Source: Morinoia aosen (Eukaryota > Arthropoda > Malacostraca > Amphipoda > Talitridae). Taken from it: a stretch of 64,000 nucleotides of DNA. Position numbers and translations under genes: made by a program. This document shows positions 59,174-64,000 of the stretch, piece by piece. The notes under the pieces are model-generated. The model saw only the letters and a list, made by a program, of their open reading frames with translations, was not told the origin of the DNA and did not search any database. Position 1 is the stretch's first letter; each line of letters begins with the position of its first letter. The stretch covers positions 49,515,842 through 49,579,841 of the forward strand of contig CM059569.1 of the NCBI GenBank assembly GCA_030386875.1, in the 5' to 3' direction.

Positions 59174-59377
59174 ATGGAAAACTTGAAGCGCGCTTATCGT
59201 GACCTGGCGGAGACGCTGTTTCTTGCTACAAGGCAGGGGTTATCATCCATCAGAAAGGTTTGTGTTGTTTTACTGCTCATCATTCATGGAGTTCATGTAC
59301 GAGGGGAAATTTATGCTGAACGTTTCGCTTGTTTTTTGCAGAAGGTCATTGAAAACAATCATGTTTTGTGTTGCTAA
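59174..59377 (+). CDS. candidate small ORF (67 aa) with hydrophobic segment
   Basis: ATG in acceptable context opens MENLKRAYRDLAETLFLATR; G first 31%. A hydrophobic run VCVVLLLIIHGVHV follows. A possible donor (AGAAAG|GTTTGT, 59258) would make it a first exon instead. Confidence 0.35.
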   Translation: MENLKRAYRDLAETLFLATRQGLSSIRKVCVVLLLIIHGVHVRGEIYAERFACFLQKVIENNHVLCC

Positions 59378-60212
59378 CTCATTGACTGCCACCTGTGGTC
59401 ACTGACGTGATGTTCGTGACGTTGGTATTTCGCCGGTGGTTATAAGCATAACTTTTACATGTTCTTTATGAAAATGATTCAAAGGCAAGTTTCAGTTAGT
59501 TAATGTTGAAAAATGAATTATTAATGTTGAATGCTCAATTACTGAATTAATTAATGCTCAAATTAATGTTGAAAACTGACACTCAGTTTAGTTTGAGTTG
59601 AATGTATTGATTAATTCACCGCTGTTGACTTGTTGAGCATGTATTCAATCTCTTGATCCATGACAAATGAACGACCGTTTCCAGCACAAACCAACTAAAA
59701 TGAATTTGCGTTTAAGCACTTTTCCAAGAATGTAGTCTTGAAAATCATGAAATTAGTTCAAATTTTCGCAAAAAATTATTTCGATGTAATAATATTTGAC
59801 TGTATTGAAAAGTTTTTTCAGAGTGGCTGACCAGGTCTGTAGTGCCCTTCACAACCATGACACATACCCTATGCAAGAATAAGAGATCGTTGCAGAGTAC
59901 TTTATTTGAAATTTTATGAGGAATAATGCTTTTAGTTGTTTTGCAATAACACCAGTTCTCTTCAATCAAAATTTAAATCACGTTATTTGGACACTCACAT
60001 TCATTCCATTCGGGGAATAATTTTTTCTGAGGAGTTACTTTGAAAGCTTTTTCACATGAAGCATCGCGTTTAAATTGTTAATTTTTTTTCAACATAATGC
60101 CTATCGTTTCATTGATAGAGATTTATATACATCGATAAGCGTTTGAAAGCCCCAGTATTTTCTTTTTTTCTCTGTACTTTTTAAGTTACAATTTTTATTT
60201 TCTTCACAAGAT

Positions 60213-60542
60213 TTAGGCCAAACAATTATTGTAAAAACATGGATTTTTTACATTACATTCAGCCTTGGGGAAATATTGAATCGCATTCTCAATTGCAGTG
60301 AATTTTATGCTACGAACGAAGAAGGTTTGAATTTGTGTTTGCTTCCGCAAGCGGAAATATCTGTTCTGTGCCATCGTTTTATTCCAGCTCGTTACCATCA
60401 GTATCGTCTCCGCAACTGCACACTGTTTGCAATTTGGGGAATATAGAACGATTGCTAATTTTGTTCCTTGAATGATTCGATGAACCACGTAGCCACATAG
60501 GTACAATTTTGGTGCTTTCTGACATTGCCAACAGGGTATCAA
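60213..60542 (-). CDS. weak ORF with paired cysteines (109 aa)
   Basis: Long frame with CWQC near the start and CKQC about 35 residues later, spaced like a zinc-binding pair. TTG at the start, so no clear ATG. G-first bias absent (about 19%), purine first about 58%. Confidence 0.2.
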   Translation of the reverse strand: MIPCWQCQKAPKLYLCGYVVHRIIQGTKLAIVLYSPNCKQCAVAETILMVTSWNKTMAQNRYFRLRKQTQIQTFFVRSIKFTAIENAIQYFPKAECNVKNPCFYNNCLA

Positions 60543-60909
60543 TTATATGATGAGAATTTTATAAGAATAAGCCAAAGTGTTCGATTGATTTGTGCATGAA
60601 AGTTAAATGTCTGCGCTCAGAATGCAAGTAAGGTAATGAGGCAACTCAGGATATCATTGGGAGGGTCATTGCTCAAAAGTTGCTTATAAAAAGTGGTGTA
60701 GGGTTAAAATCACCAAAATTTTTTTGAACTAGTCGCTTAAGAAGAAGCAACTCCGATGCGCTCCTGGTTTTGAGGGCCTGGTGACTCGGTTTGATGATTT
60801 CTATTCAATTCAAAGAAAACTGAACTTTTTCGTAAATTTATTCAGTAATTTCAGGAAAAAATTTGATAAACTTCGTCTAAGTTTTTGCCGAGGTTTTTTT
60901 ATTAAGAAA

Positions 60910-61554
60910 ATGGAGCAGGAACAAGAAAATCCCAGTGGTAAAGGACTCTGGCACCTAAACTCAAGTATAGTTTTGCTTCGTTTGCACATCTCTTCTCACC
61001 TCAGCCCTCATTATGAATACCAAATCAACATATCCACAGGAGGTCATCTGCGTCTTTGCTACATTACAATAATCATCGCAAGGATGTTAGGTCGTCTCAA
61101 ATACAAACGTAACATATCCATTACAGCTCATCTGCGTCTTTGCTATATCAAAATAATCACCGCAAGGATGTTAGGTCATCTCAAATACAAACGTAACATA
61201 TCCACTACAGCTCATCTGCGTCTTTGCTATATCACAATAATCATCGCAAGGATGTTAGGTCGTCTCAAATACAAACGTAACATATCCATTACAGCTCATC
61301 TGCGTCTTTGCTATATCACAATAATCACCGCAAGGATGTTAGGTCGTCTCAAATACAAACGTAACATATCCATTACAGCTCATCTGGGTCTCTGCTACCT
61401 CATCACAAACATCATCTCAAGGATGTTTGGTCGCCTCAAATTTATGCAAAATGGCGTGAGTGGGAGGGAGCGTGTAGGAGACGATGGCACAAGAAGAGAC
61501 GGTGGAACAGGAAGTCATGAGAAATTTGTGGAAAATCTCATAAAAGAATTTTGA
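60910..61554 (+). CDS. 214-codon ORF running through an 84 bp array
   Basis: From ATG 60910 (MEQEQENPSGKG) the frame passes 4.7 repeats of a 28-residue unit (HLRLCYITIITARMLGRLKY plus KRNISITA) and ends with a unique, strongly coding-like tail including SGRERVGDDGTRRDGGTGSH (G first about 47%). The frame is open further upstream to 60781. Longest frame in the window. If real, the repeats form a basic/hydrophobic region of unknown role. It may also be chance, since the unit is a multiple of 3. Confidence 0.32.
   Translation: MEQEQENPSGKGLWHLNSSIVLLRLHISSHLSPHYEYQINISTGGHLRLCYITIIIARMLGRLKYKRNISITAHLRLCYIKIITARMLGHLKYKRNISTTAHLRLCYITIIIARMLGRLKYKRNISITAHLRLCYITIITARMLGRLKYKRNISITAHLGLCYLITNIISRMFGRLKFMQNGVSGRERVGDDGTRRDGGTGSHEKFVENLIKEF
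61045..61443. repeat. 84 bp tandem array, five units
   Basis: Units start CATCTGCGTCTTTGCTA at 61045, 61129, 61213, 61297 and 61381. The last is diverged and shows both synonymous and replacement changes. Confidence 0.95.
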
Positions 61555-62633
61555 AATAACTATTCATGAAAACAGTGAAATGTTAATGAATGAACGGGGC
61601 TGGATGACATATTTTAGTCGTTTTAGGTTTATTACATGAGAGTAACATGGCACTTTCTAGCCTGAAACCAATTATCGTTTGTCCTCAGTTCAGTAAATAA
61701 TCAAGAAATAATATTATGATGAGATTCAGCATAGGATGCTTGACCCCTTTAATATTCATAGGTTATGAAAACTATTTGGTTTTTTCAATATCTGGTCTGC
61801 ACTGAAAAAATTAATATGCTGGAAGAGTTTTTGAAACTTATGAATAAAATTATGAATGAATTATGAAGTCTCTTTTATGGCAATGCAAACATTAATTTTG
61901 TAAAGAAAATATTTCTGGGTCAGGGAGTGAAAATCGATGAAAGGAGTAGCGTGTGTAAAACTTACACAAGGAATTAATTGAAAGAAATTAGCAGCCAAAT
62001 TTTATTCAAATAACGATTGAATTCCATGTAGAGTCTGAAAAGATTCATAAAATGTATTCCGAAGAACTCTCTGAACATTTGATTATCTTGAAAATTTCCT
62101 ACTGGACCTGGAAAAGAAAAAAGTGGAAAAGAGAAAAGCATGTTCTTAGTAAACGTTTTACAAAACTCAAGACTTCTAGGTAAACAAGGAAAGAATCTTG
62201 CTTTACGGATTACTATAGTTATAATAGCCCAAGAACTTGTCTACTACATTAACTGCTCAACATTAAGCAATACCAACAAAGCAACTTTAATTTAACGATT
62301 TATCGACATCAAGTTAGATGAAGCATTATATAACACGAGCGCTAATGAAATAAGGCGTCATTCGAGGCAACTCAAATTAATGGATGAAATGATTAACCAT
62401 GAGTACATGATTTTTACTGACGCTAGGTGCTGAGGCGTGCACTTAAGGTAAAAATAAAACACCTCTATAATTAGCATCAGTTTTTGTAGAGATTCGGGTC
62501 CGCCTGTGAGTGACGTTGAGTTAGAGCTTGGGTTGCTTTTGTTTTTAAACCACCACGTTTCCATATATGTTCCACCATAAACTTGGATCCAAGTGTACAA
62601 GTTTGAAAGTACTTTACAATTATTAAATTTTAG

Positions 62634-63054
62634 GTGTTCTGAAGTTGAGCTTGGAGGTTATTGTGTACAAGATTCTTCCTATTTTCTAATCGTGATCTTG
62701 GTCGCTGAACTTTTGGAGAAGTCAGCGTTGTCCTCGAGGTGTTGTCCCGCAGTTCTGCTCTGCCTCTCAGGCTCCTTATCTGCAAACAAGTTATTCATGC
62801 CTGTTAGTTCAGCGCTTGTATCGTTAGGAGGCTGCGTGTCCTCGGGAACGAGAATTGAGCTGTCTCCTCTTCTGTGCAATTTGATGGGGGTTACTGTGAT
62901 CTCTGTGGTCGAGGATGGAAAGCACGTGTCAACTCCTCACAGTAAATGTGACACGGGATTTAGTTTCAAACGTACACGTGATGTTGCGACGCACAAATCT
63001 AATGCTGAAAAATGGAAAAAGCGTGAATGTAGCCTGATGAGTTCGTCTAATTGA
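62634..63054 (+). CDS. 140-codon coding-like exon, strand not certain
   Basis: Acceptor AATTATTAAATTTTAG opens the longest non-repeat frame here, to TGA. G first 30%. It has a hydrophobic first half (YFLIVILVAELLEK) and a charged tail (RTRDVATHKSNAEKWKKREC). The minus strand over 62679-62902 is also coding-like (purine first 71%, NNLFADKEPERQSRTAGQHL, acceptor CATCCTCGACCACAG), so one strand may be a shadow. The plus call is preferred because the bias continues beyond the minus frame. Confidence 0.42.
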
Positions 63055-63059
63055 CGACT

Positions 63060-64000
63060 TGTTCTCAAAAATGTGACTTTTTTGAATGAAATTTAAGTTC
63101 ATGAATGCAAAATGATGAAGTAGGCATGAACAATTCAGTATGATAAAATGTTGCTGCGTTATGAATAAACTAGAATATCTTTTGGAACTATGTATTTTTG
63201 AAAGATGATGTTCACGGACATTGAATTACAGTGATCATAGTTCCTCATGATTTTTGACCTCAAAAATACAATGGTGAATCTGATTTGATTTATTTCAGAG
63301 TTGTGTGAAATTAGCATACGAATATTCTTTAATGCACTGATACAAATGTTATAGTACTAAACCGCATCTAAACTAAAAAACAATGAAGACACTAACAAAA
63401 AAAGTCACTCTCTAAGTCTGAGCGACGATTTTGAAGTAAAAATTCTAGTCCTGTGAGGGCTCTGTTCCGAAGTCCCGCGTTGTTTTAATATAATAATACT
63501 ATACTATTTAAGATCCCTGCCATGAGACGAGCTTTGAATTAGAAAACAAGAACCGCGGTCACATTAGAATTTAGCACCCTCAGTTTAACAGAATGGTATT
63601 TGCTAGATCGTAATATTAGATATTTTCTGAATCTCGCGTGCAAAGTAAAAGGGTGAGGGAGCGAGTCCCTCATTTTAAGGTTCGGTTTAATTGAGGGCAG
63701 CCTCACACATTTCATGGACAATTCTAAGTAGCCGAAAATTTTGTTCATAACACTTTGAAGTTTTTCATCAAAAATAAATAGTGTTACTTCTCCGAAATTT
63801 TAACTTCGACAAAAAGTTAAATGAACAACCTTTATCTTCGGTTGTAAGTACATCATCTCGTACGTAATGAAAAATGAATAAGCAGAGGAACATAAAACTA
63901 ACCAGAACAGTTCCATATCCACAAGTTTTTGTCTTTACCTTCTAACAAATAACGAACGTGATCAAAATAGGACTTCCACAGCTTAACAGGATCCATCTAG
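63060..64000. other. stretch without a supported gene
   Basis: One strong acceptor (GATTTATTTCAG at 63299) opens only short frames. Nothing else seen. Confidence 0.45.

Noticed and set aside
59374-59402. CTAACTCATTGACTGCCACC, similar to the piggyBac-type MITE ends
   Set aside because: No TTAA at the edge and no opposite end located. A decayed fragment is possible but not supportable.
62679-62902. Minus-strand terminal exon candidate
   Set aside because: It has a strong purine bias and a fair acceptor, but is shorter than and overlapped by the plus-strand frame 62634-63054. Kept only as the alternative.

Overview
The window looks like an arthropod, most likely insect, nuclear segment that is mostly non-coding. 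The reasons are AT-rich DNA, no operon structure, no rRNA or recognisable tRNA, a Penelope-like retroelement remnant, non-autonomous DNA transposons with clean target-site duplications, and a large number of minisatellite arrays. No complete gene could be recognised, and the genus cannot be named from the sequence.

Layout. 0-14 kb: short candidate exons, five conspicuous arrays (24, 12, 64, 82 and 16 bp units), a Penelope-like retroelement 3' part with a GIY-YIG domain and a hammerhead-like core, then a 21 bp array. 14-31 kb: two piggyBac-type MITEs (TTAA), two copies of a MITE family (8-bp duplication intact around one copy) carrying paired TGACGTCA boxes, a Tc1/mariner-type MITE whose arm has expanded into a 29 bp array, and a third MITE family inserted at the stop codon of a candidate terminal exon. 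31-43 kb: GC-richer islands, arrays of 93, 20 and 78 bp units, two minus-strand exons that join in frame, and a long homogeneous 73 bp array. 43-50 kb: a 283 bp direct duplication, 18 and 54 bp arrays, a candidate membrane-protein exon and a strongly coding-like minus-strand block with an in-frame stop. 50-64 kb: a fold-back element, a few terminal-exon candidates, a frame-broken coding relic near 56 kb, and a 214-codon reading frame running through an 84 bp array.

How coding calls were made. None of the coding candidates has homology support. I called them from three things read by eye: splice signals (pyrimidine tract plus AG, and GT donors), an open frame between them, and excess of G (or purine) at codon position 1. 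Random frames in DNA of this composition can also look protein-like, so most carry confidence 0.2-0.5. Both strands and several non-compatible phases are involved, so they belong to several genes or are partly false. The repeat and transposon calls are much firmer because they rest on direct sequence identity, inverted ends and target-site duplications.
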